Shown here piece by piece: positions 24,165-33,276 of a stretch of 54,039 nt of DNA. Under the pieces are notes generated by a model. The model did not search any database. It had not been told where the DNA came from and worked only from the letters and a program-made list of their open reading frames with translations. Numbering within the stretch: the stretch's first letter is position 1; each line of letters begins with the position of its first letter. The stretch is from DHVE2 group archaeon (GTDB lineage Archaea; Thermoplasmatota; Thermoplasmata; Thermoplasmatales; Aciduliprofundaceae). Made by a program: the position numbers and the translations under genes. Where the stretch lies: NCBI GenBank assembly GCA_027023265.1, contig JALVVV010000009.1:1-54039 (forward strand), in the 5' to 3' direction.

Positions 24165-25120
24165 AAGCGCTCCTGGTAATACTTAACAAGGACAATGCAA
24201 AACCATTGGCTGAATGCCTTGAATCCATTTCAAAAATGGATGGCCTATGCGAAGAATTTGACGTTCTAATATTGGACGGGGCATCAAAGGATAATTCAAG
24301 GGAAATAGCTGAAAAATATGAGAAAGAATATCCGTGTATTAAATTCAAAGTGCAGGAGAGGCTGGGAGGCACGGGATTCGCAAGAAGGGAAGCTACCGAG
24401 TACGCATTGGAGCAGGGATACTGGGCCATAATTTGGGGCGACTCTGAAAACGTGTATCACAGGGAATATGCAACCAGAATTTTGAAGAAATTGGAGAAGA
24501 ACGACGCGGTTGGAGGCGTGCCCCTTGTCAGAGGAAATTTTTACGCGCATGCATTTGCGTGGTACCATGCACTGCACCTTGTTTTCCCAGGATTGTACAA
24601 AGTGCACATACCCGGAAACAACAAGGCGGAAAAAGTTGAGATATACGAGAAAGTGCAGTACCCAGAAACCCTTCGCTCTGAAGACTACGGATTTTCACTC
24701 CTGGCAAAGAAGAAGGGTGTAAAGTTCAAGCAGGATGTGGCAAAAGATGCTATTGTGGAAGTTTCACTTCCTGAAAATTTCAGGGAAGTGAAAGCATGGC
24801 AGAGAGCAAGAGCCAAAGGTGTAGCACAGGTTCTTAGGGACATAGGCGTGAAGCCCTGGGACAACCTGGCGTGGGGATTTGCATCTCTTTTTTTCCTGAT
24901 TTTTGCCCTTCTGATTCCTTTTTCGTACATTCCCTTGGCAATTTACACTGCTCTTTTCATATTGGCCGGATTTGGAATCTTTATAGTTTCAAAAAGATAT
25001 TTAAAAAACCCAAAAAACGCATACTTCTTTGCTCCGGTATTTGGGTTGCTTCTGTACTCCCTATACTCCCTCACAGCAGTTTTCATGTACTTAAAAACGA
25101 GCAAAAAACAAAGGAAATAG
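24161..25120 (+). CDS. Family-2 glycosyltransferase with C-terminal membrane anchors
   Basis: A 319-residue GT-A enzyme. The N-terminal catalytic part has LVILNKDNAKPLAECLESI (about 4-22), LDGASKDNSREIAEKY (about 45-60), the metal-binding WGDSENVY (about 90-97) and an EDYGFSLLAKKKG segment (about 173-185). Two or three TM helices lie at about 240-312. It probably transfers a nucleotide sugar to a membrane lipid or protein-bound glycan at the cytoplasmic face. The ATG overlaps the oxidoreductase stop (ATGA), so both work in one operon. Donor and acceptor are unknown. Confidence 0.85.
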   Translation: MKALLVILNKDNAKPLAECLESISKMDGLCEEFDVLILDGASKDNSREIAEKYEKEYPCIKFKVQERLGGTGFARREATEYALEQGYWAIIWGDSENVYHREYATRILKKLEKNDAVGGVPLVRGNFYAHAFAWYHALHLVFPGLYKVHIPGNNKAEKVEIYEKVQYPETLRSEDYGFSLLAKKKGVKFKQDVAKDAIVEVSLPENFREVKAWQRARAKGVAQVLRDIGVKPWDNLAWGFASLFFLIFALLIPFSYIPLAIYTALFILAGFGIFIVSKRYLKNPKNAYFFAPVFGLLLYSLYSLTAVFMYLKTSKKQRK

Positions 25121-25214
25121 ACAGTATAAAGAGCGATTGTATCCCGTTATGAGCGAGCGTATTGGCAACATGTGTTCAGCAATTTTTATATAGAAGAACT
25201 ATTTTGCATTACTT

Positions 25215-25703
25215 GTGACAGATGAAAAGAAGATTGAAAATGAGGAAAAAAGCGAGAGCAGGGAAATTGAAGATGTGAGGCGGGAGAGAGACGAGTACAA
25301 AGAAAAGTACCTGAGAAAGCTCGCCGAAATGGACAACTACAGAAAGATGCTGGAAAAGGAGAAGAATATGGAGTTGGAGAGGTGCAAGGCAGATATAATA
25401 AAAGAATTTTTGGAGCCCTACGAGAATCTCCAGAGGGCACTTAACAGCATTAAAGAGGGAAGAGAAGGTATAGAGTTGGTGCTTAAACAAATGGATAAGG
25501 CCCTAAAAAATTTAGGTCTCAAAGAGATAGATGCGAATGGCAAGAAATTCGACCCCATGCTTCACGAAGCGATTGGGATAGTGAATGGAGATGAAGATGA
25601 TATGGTTGTAAAAGTGTATCAGAAAGGATACACGCTAAACGGCATGGTACTGCGCCATGCTAAGGTATTGGTTTCTAAAAAGGAGGTGAAAGAAAATGAG
25701 TGA
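25215..25703 (+). CDS. grpE: Nucleotide exchange factor GrpE
   Basis: A 162-residue GrpE, the exchange factor that releases ADP from DnaK. A charged N-terminal coiled coil (about 1-70, with [19 protein letters not shown]) leads to the four-helix part and the C-terminal beta-wing ([12 protein letters not shown] and [20 protein letters not shown]). The start is a GTG. A TTTTTATATAG TATA box about 25-30 nt upstream supports a leaderless heat-shock transcript. It overlaps dnaK by 8 nt. As in other archaea with the Hsp70 system, this set is thought to have come from bacteria. Confidence 0.93.
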   Translation: MTDEKKIENEEKSESREIEDVRRERDEYKEKYLRKLAEMDNYRKMLEKEKNMELERCKADIIKEFLEPYENLQRALNSIKEGREGIELVLKQMDKALKNLGLKEIDANGKKFDPMLHEAIGIVNGDEDDMVVKVYQKGYTLNGMVLRHAKVLVSKKEVKENE

Positions 25704-27540
25704 GAAAATAATAGGCATTGATCTGGGAACAAGCAACTCTGCGGCTGCGGTCTACATAAACGGCACCGTAAAGATAATACCCAGCGCAGAAGGTAACACG
25801 ATGTACGGCAAGGCTTTTCCGTCCTACGTGGCAATCACGAAAGACGGTCAGCTTTTAGTTGGCGAGCCGGCAAGGCGCCAGGCTTTGACCAATCCAGAAG
25901 GTACGGTTTACGCATTCAAAAGAAAGATGGGTACTGATTACAAATACAAAATAAGAGGTAAAGAATTCACACCACAGCAGCTTTCGGCATTCCTATTGCA
26001 GAAGATTAAGAGAGACGCCGAGGCGTACTTGGGGGAGGAAATCAAGAAGGCTGTGATAACGGTTCCTGCGTATTTCAACGACAATCAGAGACAGGCCACG
26101 AAGGACGCGGGAGAAATCGCAGGGCTTGAAGTGGTACGAATTATCAATGAGCCAACTGCTGCCGCACTCGCATACGGAATTGATAAAAGCGACGAAGAGC
26201 TCAAAATCATGGTTTACGACTTTGGAGGTGGCACTTTAGACGTTACAATTATGGAATACGGCAGCGGCGTGTTCGAAGTGATTTCCACCGCGGGAGACAC
26301 GCAATTAGGCGGTACGGACATGGACAACGCAATAATAGATTACATAGCCGAGGAGTTCAAGAAAGAAAACGGAGTGGATTTGAGAAACGATAAAAACGCG
26401 TTCATCAGGTTGAAGGAAGCCGCAGAGAAAGCGAAAATTGAACTTTCGACGGTGCTCCAGACAGATATAAATCTCCCGTACATAACCGTGGTAAACGGTG
26501 AACCAAAGCACCTAAACATGACGCTCACAAGGGCAAAATTGGAAGAGCTGGTGAGACCGATAGTGGAGCGCTCTGGAAAGAGTATAGATACCGCTTTGAA
26601 AAATGCAAATCTAACAAAGGGAGATATAGACAAGATAATCCTTGTGGGAGGACCCACGCGCATGCCCATCGTGCAAAAATTTGTGGAAGAGTACATGGGC
26701 AAGAAGATTGAACGTGGTATAGACCCTATGGAATGCGTGGCAACAGGTGCCGCGATTCAGGGAGCGGTTCTGGCAGGAGAAGTTAAAGACATCGTGCTCT
26801 TAGATGTTACACCACTAACCCTTGGCGTGGAAGTCCTTGGTGGTCTTGTTGAGCCACTTATTCCTGCAAACACCACAATACCCGTTCGCAAGTCCAAGGT
26901 ATTCACCACCGCGGCAGACAACCAAACAACCGTAACCATTCACGTGGTACAGGGTGAGAGGCCAATGGCGAAGGACAATGTCTCTCTGGGCATGTTCAAC
27001 CTCACGGGCATACCGCCAGCACCCCGCGGGGTACCCCAGATAGAAGTTACCTTTGATATAGATGCAAACGGCATTCTCCACGTAAGCGCAAAGGACCTTG
27101 GGACAGGTAAAGAAACAGGAATAACCATTTCAGCAAGCACAAAGCTTTCCAAAGAGGAAATTGAGAAAATGAAAAAAGAAGCCGAAAAATACGCTGAGGA
27201 AGACAGGAAGAGAAGGGAAGAAATTGAGAACAGGAACAAACTGGAGCAGTTAATATATGCTGCAAAGAAATCCGTGGAAGAGTACGGAGATAAGCTTCCA
27301 GCAAACGAGAAGCAGGATATAGAAGATGAAATCAAAAAGGCAGAACAGGTGCTAAACGAGGGAAACGGAGACAAGATAAAAGAAGAGCTGGAGACGCTAT
27401 CCAAAAAAGTGGAAAAAATAGGCACCATAATATACCAGCAAGCCGCTCAGCAGGCCAACACCAGCCAGGCCAATACAGGGAACGGAGAACAGAGCGCACA
27501 GGGCGGAAAGGTGCACGACGCCAGCTACGATGAGAAGTGA
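25696..27540 (+). CDS. dnaK: Chaperone DnaK (Hsp70)
   Basis: A 614-residue Hsp70. The ATPase domain (about 1-370) shows [33 protein letters not shown], the phosphate loop [12 protein letters not shown] and [13 protein letters not shown]. The linker is [15 protein letters not shown]. The substrate-binding domain and helical lid follow, ending in a flexible Gln/Asn-rich tail without a clear EEVD. It folds or holds unfolded proteins in the cytoplasm with GrpE and DnaJ. It overlaps grpE by 8 nt and has a GGAGGTGA ribosome-binding site. A ChrB-type gene intervenes before dnaJ. Confidence 0.97.
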   Translation: MSEKIIGIDLGTSNSAAAVYINGTVKIIPSAEGNTMYGKAFPSYVAITKDGQLLVGEPARRQALTNPEGTVYAFKRKMGTDYKYKIRGKEFTPQQLSAFLLQKIKRDAEAYLGEEIKKAVITVPAYFNDNQRQATKDAGEIAGLEVVRIINEPTAAALAYGIDKSDEELKIMVYDFGGGTLDVTIMEYGSGVFEVISTAGDTQLGGTDMDNAIIDYIAEEFKKENGVDLRNDKNAFIRLKEAAEKAKIELSTVLQTDINLPYITVVNGEPKHLNMTLTRAKLEELVRPIVERSGKSIDTALKNANLTKGDIDKIILVGGPTRMPIVQKFVEEYMGKKIERGIDPMECVATGAAIQGAVLAGEVKDIVLLDVTPLTLGVEVLGGLVEPLIPANTTIPVRKSKVFTTAADNQTTVTIHVVQGERPMAKDNVSLGMFNLTGIPPAPRGVPQIEVTFDIDANGILHVSAKDLGTGKETGITISASTKLSKEEIEKMKKEAEKYAEEDRKRREEIENRNKLEQLIYAAKKSVEEYGDKLPANEKQDIEDEIKKAEQVLNEGNGDKIKEELETLSKKVEKIGTIIYQQAAQQANTSQANTGNGEQSAQGGKVHDASYDEK

Positions 27541-27564
27541 AACTATATATGGTATGCAAGCCTA

Positions 27565-28011
27565 ATGGACATGGCGATAAGAATGAAATGGGTAACAAGG
27601 GAACATGTGCACGTGGACCGCGTGGCATGTCCGTGGCTAATAAAAAGGTTCATTGACCCCGAAGCCGAGTTTATATTCGTGCCAAGGGACACCGACCCAA
27701 AGAGCATCGAAGAGGGCATACCTTTTGATATGGAAGGCGTCGAGCTGGGGCATCACAACGGAAACTGCTCTTTCGACGCCTTTGTTGAAAAATACGGCAT
27801 TGATGACCCGGCAATCAGGGAAATACAGAAGATAGTGCACGAGGCGGATACACATGTGGAAGAGCCTTCACCCCTCGCAATCTCACTGAAAATTCTCGCA
27901 AAAGGCTATCGCTTGGCGGCAAAGGACGATTACGAAACGCTGGAGAGAGAGTTCCCCCTCTACGATGCACTATATGCGTATTTCAAAAACGAGCTGGAAA
28001 AAGTGAAGTAA
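27565..28011 (+). CDS. ChrB C-terminal-domain protein (chromate-resistance-type), inside the Hsp70 operon
   Basis: A 148-residue protein matching the C-terminal domain of ChrB. It has [20 protein letters not shown] (about 12-31), then [28 protein letters not shown] (about 57-76) and a helix with IVHEADTH (about 92-99), which together supply conserved His, Cys and Asp residues. In bacteria this domain occurs in a chromate-responsive regulator; its biochemical role alone is unclear. It starts 25 nt after dnaK and ends 1 nt before the dnaJ ATG, so it is transcribed with the chaperones. A TATATATGG element near 27543 could add an internal promoter. An alternative start is the second ATG at 27571. 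Confidence 0.78.
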   Translation: MDMAIRMKWVTREHVHVDRVACPWLIKRFIDPEAEFIFVPRDTDPKSIEEGIPFDMEGVELGHHNGNCSFDAFVEKYGIDDPAIREIQKIVHEADTHVEEPSPLAISLKILAKGYRLAAKDDYETLEREFPLYDALYAYFKNELEKVK

Positions 28012-28012
28012 T

Positions 28013-29125
28013 ATGGGCAAGGATTACTACGAGATATTGGGAGTTCCACGGAACGCCACCAAGGAAGAAATAAAGAGGGCATACAGGAAACTGGCTAAAA
28101 AATATCATCCCGACCTTAACCCGGATAATAGAGAGGAAGCTGAGGAGAAGTTCAAAGAAATCAGCGAGGCATACGAGGTTTTGATGGACGATAAGAAGAG
28201 GGAAATCTACGACAAGTACGGTGAAGAGGGACTCAAGGGAAGAGTGTTCAGCGACGAGGGATTCACCTGGAACGATTTCACCCATTTTTCGGACATATGG
28301 GACATTTTTGGAGGAATGGGTGGATTTTTCAGGGACTTCTTTGGATTTTCTCCACCGAGGGAAGAAAGAAGAGGTAGAGACATAGCTGTGAGGGTAAACA
28401 TAGAGCTAAAAGACGTGATTAACGGCGTTGATAAAGAAATAAAAGTTAAAACATACGACACATGCCCTGTTTGTCACGGAACAGGTGCTGCACCGGGTAG
28501 CGAGGTGAAGACGTGCCCCGCTTGTGGCGGAACTGGCAAGAAAAAAGTTGTTGTACGGAAGGGACCATTTCAGTTTGTATCAGTAACCACATGCGATGTG
28601 TGCCACGGCACAGGTAAGGTAATAGAGAAAAAATGTCCTAAATGCGGGGGAACGGGACGCGTGCTTCATGAAAAAACTATAGTTGTGCACATACCACCTG
28701 GAATAGAGAACGAAGATGCTTTGAGAATTCGTGGCAAGGGAGAAATTCCAGAAGGAGGAGGTATACCCGGGGACTTATATGTTTACGTGTACATAAACAT
28801 GCCAAAAGGATACATAAGAAACGGCAGAGACCTGTTGAAGGTGGAGCGCATACCCTTCCCAATCGCAGCTCTCGGCGGGGAAATAGAAGTGGAAACACTG
28901 GACGGCGCTCAAAAAGTAAAAATAGCACCGGGTACAGAAAGTGGAAGTGAAATTGTTTTAAGAGGAAAAGGGCTCCCTCCATTCGGTGGGGGAAGACGCG
29001 GAGATCTGGTTCTGAGGATAGAAATAGACGTGCCCAAGAAGCTCAGCAAGAGAGCGAAGGAGCTAATTAAAGAGTTGGCAAAGGAGTTAGGCGTGGAGAA
29101 AAAGAAATCCTGGTTTGGGAGATGA
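28013..29125 (+). CDS. dnaJ: Co-chaperone DnaJ (Hsp40)
   Basis: A 370-residue type I Hsp40. The J domain (about 1-70) has the HPD tripeptide in [10 protein letters not shown]. The short G/F region includes [16 protein letters not shown]. Four CxxCxGxG zinc repeats are complete ([32 protein letters not shown], about 150-222). The C-terminal substrate domains follow. It stimulates the DnaK ATPase and delivers substrates. It starts 1 nt after the ChrB-type gene stop. Confidence 0.96.
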   Translation: MGKDYYEILGVPRNATKEEIKRAYRKLAKKYHPDLNPDNREEAEEKFKEISEAYEVLMDDKKREIYDKYGEEGLKGRVFSDEGFTWNDFTHFSDIWDIFGGMGGFFRDFFGFSPPREERRGRDIAVRVNIELKDVINGVDKEIKVKTYDTCPVCHGTGAAPGSEVKTCPACGGTGKKKVVVRKGPFQFVSVTTCDVCHGTGKVIEKKCPKCGGTGRVLHEKTIVVHIPPGIENEDALRIRGKGEIPEGGGIPGDLYVYVYINMPKGYIRNGRDLLKVERIPFPIAALGGEIEVETLDGAQKVKIAPGTESGSEIVLRGKGLPPFGGGRRGDLVLRIEIDVPKKLSKRAKELIKELAKELGVEKKKSWFGR

Positions 29126-29197
29126 GCGCAGAGATATTTGTCTTTTAAAGCCACTCCTATACCAATTTTCTGTTTTAATTTTATATAGTGGGTGACC

Positions 29198-29458
29198 ATG
29201 CCCGTAGCTATGAGCGAAAAAATAGAGGCATACGTACTGCTGACTGCGGAAATAGACAAAGTGGAAAACGCACTTGAAGAAATAAAGAAGAAAGTCAAAA
29301 ACGTTAAGGAAGCAAACGCCGTCACCGGCCCTTACGATGCCATACTCCGCGTGGAGGCAGCTAGCCTGTGGGAACTTACCCGTGTGATACTTCCAAAGAT
29401 ATTCACCATTGATGGAGTTATAGACACAACAACTGCCATAGTCATTCCAAAAAAATGA
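29198..29458 (+). CDS. Stand-alone Lrp/AsnC ligand-binding (RAM) domain protein
   Basis: An 86-residue protein (ATG at 29198, with GGTGA just upstream; a GTG at 29192 and an ATG at 29210 are alternatives). The fold pattern IEAYVLLTAEIDKVENALEE, VTGPYDAILRVEA and VIDTTTAIVIP matches the RAM effector domain of Lrp/AsnC regulators, including the G-x-YD turn (about 42-45). No helix-turn-helix is present. Such proteins may bind amino acids or modulate full Lrp proteins. It precedes an amino-acid permease gene by 12 nt, which fits an amino-acid-sensing role, but that is inference. Confidence 0.8.
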   Translation: MPVAMSEKIEAYVLLTAEIDKVENALEEIKKKVKNVKEANAVTGPYDAILRVEAASLWELTRVILPKIFTIDGVIDTTTAIVIPKK

Positions 29459-29470
29459 AGTGAGAGGCAG

Positions 29471-30637
29471 ATGACAGGCTCAAAAATAACCGCCGAGAGA
29501 TACGCACATATCAGGAAAATGAGGAAGAGGCGAAGAAGACGCCAGCTTCTTCATATCTATTTAAAGCGAAGGAAAAGAAGGGTCGTCCTAAGGAGAAACT
29601 ACATTCACGTAGACAAGGAGAAAATAACTCCGAAGGAAGGCCTCGCTATTTTAGTGGGAACTCAGATTGGAGCAGGTGTGCTAGGGTTGCCATACGCGGC
29701 TGCAAAAGTAGGGTTGCTTTTTGGCTCGCTCATACTTTTTGGAGTGATGCTCCTGCTTCTTTTCACGGCACTCATCGTTTTGAAGCTATCCGTGGAGATG
29801 GGCGGCGCACAGATGAGCACAATAACCCAGAAAATCCTTGGAAAAGCCGGCGGATGGACTATGTATTTAAGCATAAGCATAATGAGCTTCGGAGCTTTAC
29901 TTGCTTACATTGCGGGAATGGGCAATGTCTTCTCTCAACTCTTTGGTATTGATGAGAACTTAGGAGCTTTGATATTCTGGCTATTCGCTTCTTTTCTGAT
30001 TTACAGGGGCTTGCAGGCAAGCGGGAAGGTTGAGCTATTCATGTACTACTTCATGCTGGCACTTTTCATAGGAGTTATGGGGATGCTCGCTCCTTATGCC
30101 AACCTGTCCAATGCCACATACATATCCCTCTCAGGAACAATGGCCATGGTGGGCATAGCCATATTTGCACTGGGATGCCATACTGTAATACCCGATGTTT
30201 ACAAAGCAATTGGCGATTACAATAAAACAAAGCGCGTGGTAGTGCTTGCATTTTTAATACCCACAATAATATACGCTCTGTTCATGACCTCGTTCATACT
30301 TGCTTTCGGAGACAAAACACCCCAAATCGCAACACAGGGATTAAGCCAAATGTACGGATATCCAGGATACCTAATTGGCAACATAATCCCCTTTATTGCC
30401 ATTACCACAAGCTATATCGGGATAGGTCTGGCACAGCAAAGCAATACTGTGGAGTTTCTAAAAATGAGGAAAATAATAGCATGGAGCCTGACAACAATAC
30501 CCCCTCTTGCAGTTTACTTAGGGGGCATTAAAAACTTTGCGGATGTACTTGCATTCGCAGGGGATACAGGAGACATGATGTCATTCATCATTCTTCCGCT
30601 AATTATATGGGTCATATGGCTTCTCCGCAAAAGGTAA
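29471..30637 (+). CDS. Amino-acid permease (aromatic/SdaC-like) with a basic N-terminal extension
   Basis: A 388-residue transporter with 11 predicted TM helices. The first TM carries VGTQIGAGVLGLPYAAAKVG (about 62-81), the unwound-helix motif of the amino-acid/auxin permease and SdaC/TyrP group. Before it lies an unusual run of about 45 residues with a very high Arg/Lys content (KMRKRRRRRQLLHIYLKRRK, about 16-35), absent from typical relatives. It follows the RAM-domain gene by 12 nt. A six-T run (30648-30653) downstream may terminate transcription. Substrate not determined. Confidence 0.82.
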   Translation: MTGSKITAERYAHIRKMRKRRRRRQLLHIYLKRRKRRVVLRRNYIHVDKEKITPKEGLAILVGTQIGAGVLGLPYAAAKVGLLFGSLILFGVMLLLLFTALIVLKLSVEMGGAQMSTITQKILGKAGGWTMYLSISIMSFGALLAYIAGMGNVFSQLFGIDENLGALIFWLFASFLIYRGLQASGKVELFMYYFMLALFIGVMGMLAPYANLSNATYISLSGTMAMVGIAIFALGCHTVIPDVYKAIGDYNKTKRVVVLAFLIPTIIYALFMTSFILAFGDKTPQIATQGLSQMYGYPGYLIGNIIPFIAITTSYIGIGLAQQSNTVEFLKMRKIIAWSLTTIPPLAVYLGGIKNFADVLAFAGDTGDMMSFIILPLIIWVIWLLRKR

Positions 30638-30647
30638 TATCCCATTA

Positions 30648-30653
30648 TTTTTT
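30648..30653 (+). terminator. T-run downstream of the permease gene
   Basis: TTTTTT begins 11 nt after the permease stop. Archaeal transcription commonly ends at such U-runs without a hairpin. Position fits, but no direct proof is possible here. Confidence 0.35.
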
Positions 30654-30695
30654 ATCAAACAAACGTTTTAAGATAATTTGAAATACTTGTTAGGC

Positions 30696-32516
30696 ATGCC
30701 GAAAACTATGTATGATGAGCTATTCACACCCATAAAAATAGGAAAAATCACCGTGGAGAATAGAACGATATTCCCCCCCATTTCAACAAATTTTGGCAAA
30801 GAAGATGGACACTTAACAAAACTTTTCATGCGCCATTACGAAACGCGCGCCAAGGGAGGAGTTGGTCTTCTGATAATTGAAAACTCATGCGTGTCGTTTC
30901 CAGAAGGAAAACACGGAGCATATGAACCGCGCATTGATTCCTGGGAATTTTACGAGGACTGGAAGAAACTGGCAGAAAGATTAAAAAGATACGACTCAAA
31001 GATATCCGTTGAATTGACCCACGAAGGCTGGAAAAAGAAAGGGGTGGGATTTCTCAGTGAAGAGAAGATAGAAGAAATAATTGAAAAATACGGAACCGCG
31101 GCGGAAATCGCCTGTAAAGCAGGTTTTGACATGGTAGAAGTGCAAGGCGCTCATGGATTGATAGTTAACCAGTTCTTATCTCCTTTAACAAATAACAGAA
31201 AAGATAAATGGGGAAATCCCCTGGAGTTCGCAATAGCAATCAGAAAAGAGATAGAGAAGAGATGCGGTCGAGATTTCCCTGTAACCATTCGCCTTGCGGT
31301 GGATGATTTCAAAGATGGAGGCATAACCTTAGATGTTGGAAAAAAGCTTGCTCAAGTACTGCAAGAGCATTACGACATGATTCAGGCTGATATCGGTCTT
31401 GGACCAAAAGAATATAGATTAGAACCTATTTCTTTTGAGCAGGGCTGGAGGTCATACCTGGCTGAAAGAATAAGACCACTTAAAGTGCCAGTAGCAGCCG
31501 TAGGCATGATTAGAGAACCAGATGTAGCACTGGATATTGTAAAGCACAAAGCTGACATGGTCGTTTTAGGCCGTACATTAATCGCTGACCCGTACTGGCC
31601 AGTCAAGGTTAAAGAAGGTAGGATAAAAGATATAAGGAGATGCATAGGCTGCAGCGAGTGCATAAAAGCAAGGCATGACGAAGATACCCAAATAAGATGC
31701 GGTGCAAATCCCCAAGTTGGCTTAGAAACCGACATAGAGCCTGCATTAGAGAAAAGAACGGTGGTCATAGTGGGTGGAGGTCCCGCTGGACTTGAGGCGG
31801 CTCGGGTTTCTTCCATGAGGGGGCATAATGTTCATCTCTTTTATGATGAGTTTGGAGGGACTTTGAATATTGCGAAAATACCTCCAGGCAAGGAAAAGCT
31901 TGGATGGCTAATAGAATACTACAAAAACGAGCTCCCCAAGTATGAAAATTTAGAGTTACATCACAAGCGCGCATTAAAACATGACGTACTGGACCTTGAC
32001 CCAGATGTGATTATATTGGCCACAGGCTCCAGGCCATTCATCCCGTGCCCCCCCATGCGCAATTTTGTGTATTTATATGGAGACATTTTGAGAGGAGAGG
32101 TTAAGTTCAAAGGAAAGAAAATAGCCGTTGGAGGTGGGGGATTGGTGGGCTGCGAAACTGCGAATTTCTTGGCAGAGGACAACGAAGTCATATTGATAGG
32201 TAGAGCACCAGAAGTGGCATTTAAAGTGGAGACACTTACAAGAAAACACCTAATTAGAGAACTGGAAGAAAAAGGTGTTAAAATAATGACTTCCACGGAG
32301 ATTGTTGATATATCCCGTAGCGGGGAGATAGTGGTGGAGCAAAACGGGAATCAAATGATTGTTGAAGCTGACGCGTTAATAGCTGCATTTGGATCAAGGC
32401 CATTCGTTCCATTTACAGTAGAAGACGTACCAACACACATCATAGGGGATGCAAAGAGCGTTAGGAGCATATATGCCGCCACAAGCGAGGGATTCCGAGT
32501 GGCAGTATCCATATGA
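30696..32516 (+). CDS. Old Yellow Enzyme-type NADH:flavin oxidoreductase / 2,4-dienoyl-CoA reductase-like
   Basis: A protein of about 606 residues in three parts. Numbers refer to the longer frame from a TTG at 30678. The FMN TIM barrel (about 10-330) has ENRTIFPPISTNF, ELTHEGWKKKG, VEVQGAHGLIVNQFLSPLTN and MVVLGRTLIADP. A 4Fe-4S cluster site has cysteines in RRCIGCSECIK and IRCGANP (about 320-345). A C-terminal FAD/NAD domain has VVIVGGGPAGLEAARVSS and KKIAVGGGGLVGCETANFL. The ATG at 30696 is preferred because a TATA-like TTTTAAGAT lies about 27 nt upstream. Substrate is unknown. The ArsR gene follows by 22 nt. Confidence 0.85.
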   Translation: MPKTMYDELFTPIKIGKITVENRTIFPPISTNFGKEDGHLTKLFMRHYETRAKGGVGLLIIENSCVSFPEGKHGAYEPRIDSWEFYEDWKKLAERLKRYDSKISVELTHEGWKKKGVGFLSEEKIEEIIEKYGTAAEIACKAGFDMVEVQGAHGLIVNQFLSPLTNNRKDKWGNPLEFAIAIRKEIEKRCGRDFPVTIRLAVDDFKDGGITLDVGKKLAQVLQEHYDMIQADIGLGPKEYRLEPISFEQGWRSYLAERIRPLKVPVAAVGMIREPDVALDIVKHKADMVVLGRTLIADPYWPVKVKEGRIKDIRRCIGCSECIKARHDEDTQIRCGANPQVGLETDIEPALEKRTVVIVGGGPAGLEAARVSSMRGHNVHLFYDEFGGTLNIAKIPPGKEKLGWLIEYYKNELPKYENLELHHKRALKHDVLDLDPDVIILATGSRPFIPCPPMRNFVYLYGDILRGEVKFKGKKIAVGGGGLVGCETANFLAEDNEVILIGRAPEVAFKVETLTRKHLIRELEEKGVKIMTSTEIVDISRSGEIVVEQNGNQMIVEADALIAAFGSRPFVPFTVEDVPTHIIGDAKSVRSIYAATSEGFRVAVSI

Positions 32517-32538
32517 TAAAAAAAATTGAAATAGCATC

Positions 32539-32925
32539 ATGAGATATACATATATGCCTCTTCCAGATAACATCCCCGCAGATATGGAGAGAGAAATAAA
32601 CGAGAAGGGAGGTATAGAAAGCATAATTTCAAATATACCTGACGAAAAATCCCTGGAGAAAATGGCAGGAATACACCAGGCGCTCTCTGACAGCATAAGG
32701 TTGAAAATTATGTTTTTCCTTCACGAGCAGCGAGCATGCGTCTGTTTGTTGCGGCAAATAACATCTCTGGCATATTCAAAGCTATCGTACCACCTGAAGA
32801 TATTAAGAGCTGCAGATTTGATTACCTACGAGAAAAATGGCAATTACGCAATATATTCACTAACAGATTTCGGCAGGTTTTGCGTTGAAAAATGCGTGAC
32901 TGCAAGTGGAAATTACAAAAGATAA
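32539..32925 (+). CDS. ArsR/SmtB-family metal-responsive repressor
   Basis: A 128-residue winged helix protein (about 45-120). The metal-binding signature Cys-Val-Cys is in RACVCLLRQI (about 65-74), at the alpha3 site used by ArsR/CadC/SmtB sensors. It is followed by the recognition helix SLAYSKLSYHLKILRAADLI and the wing YEKNGNYAIYSL. Two more Cys residues near the C-terminus (FCVEKCV) could add to the site. It lies 22 nt after the Old-Yellow-Enzyme-type gene, probably co-transcribed, and may repress that operon in response to a soft metal or metalloid. The inducer is not known. Confidence 0.85.
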   Translation: MRYTYMPLPDNIPADMEREINEKGGIESIISNIPDEKSLEKMAGIHQALSDSIRLKIMFFLHEQRACVCLLRQITSLAYSKLSYHLKILRAADLITYEKNGNYAIYSLTDFGRFCVEKCVTASGNYKR

Positions 32926-33040
32926 AGAGTAAACGACCATAAATTTTTAAAAGATCCAATAATAAATTCCAGAATCTATACTGTAAATTAGGTGAAAGAA
33001 TGTGCGCGTGAGTGGGATGAGCATAAATTCTGAAAGAATT

Positions 33041-33135
33041 TTGGGAGTAAATCCCCAAGCAAGCACAGGGGTGGGATTTGGCGCCCTCCACGGAGGGCTT
33101 GCTCGCATCTGCCGATGCTCGTGAACCCACGCTCC
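33041..33135. ncRNA. GC-rich structured element: split copy of the tRNA-Ser T-arm with a 43-nt insert
   Basis: On the plus strand 33068-33079 and 33123-33135 are identical to the contiguous T-arm of the neighbouring tRNA-Ser (33162-33186 region), but are separated here by a 43-nt insert (33080-33122). The insert forms two perfect hairpins: GCCCTC/GAGGGC and GCATC/GATGC, each with a 4-nt loop. The outer GTGGG/CCCAC pair closes a three-way junction. A further pair (AATCCCC-type, near 33049-33055) lies at the left edge. It is far richer in G+C than the coding DNA, as is usual for stable RNA in thermophiles. It could be a small RNA, or a scar of an insertion at a duplicated tRNA end. Transcription strand is unknown. 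Confidence 0.45.
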
Positions 33136-33156
33136 ATATTTAACAAAAACATAAAG

Positions 33157-33240
33157 CGCCGGGGGTGGGATTTGAACCCACGCTCCCAATTAAGGGAACC
33201 AGCTCTCCAGGCTGGCGCCTTACCTCTCGGCAACCCCGGC
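33157..33240 (-). tRNA. tRNA-Ser (GGA anticodon)
   Basis: An 84-nt class II tRNA. The acceptor stem is GCCGGGG/CCCCGGC with discriminator G, as for serine tRNAs. The anticodon arm is CCAGC-CTGGAGA-GCTGG, giving anticodon GGA. A long variable arm follows (TTCCCTTAATTGGGAGC), then the T-arm with GGTTCAAATCC. The 3' CCA is not encoded. No intron is seen. It lies 36 nt downstream of leuS on the same strand, so it may be processed from a joint transcript. Confidence 0.93.
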
Positions 33241-33276
33241 CCGAGTGGAGAAATGAAAAGAGGTATTTTAGGTTTG

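Noticed and set aside
25700-27500. Long antisense frames opposite dnaK
   Set aside because: They mirror the codon pattern of dnaK; their translations are Ser/Phe-rich and lack any domain.
33001-33035. Possible C/D-box RNA (GGATGA ... CTGA) beside the tRNA-Ser
   Set aside because: The C box does not match RTGATGA well and no D' or C' boxes are evident.
32947-33233. Minus-strand frames of about 80 codons across the tRNA-Ser region
   Set aside because: They translate the tRNA itself (phrases such as WVQIPPPA are common artefacts of tRNA genes) and the structured element beside it.
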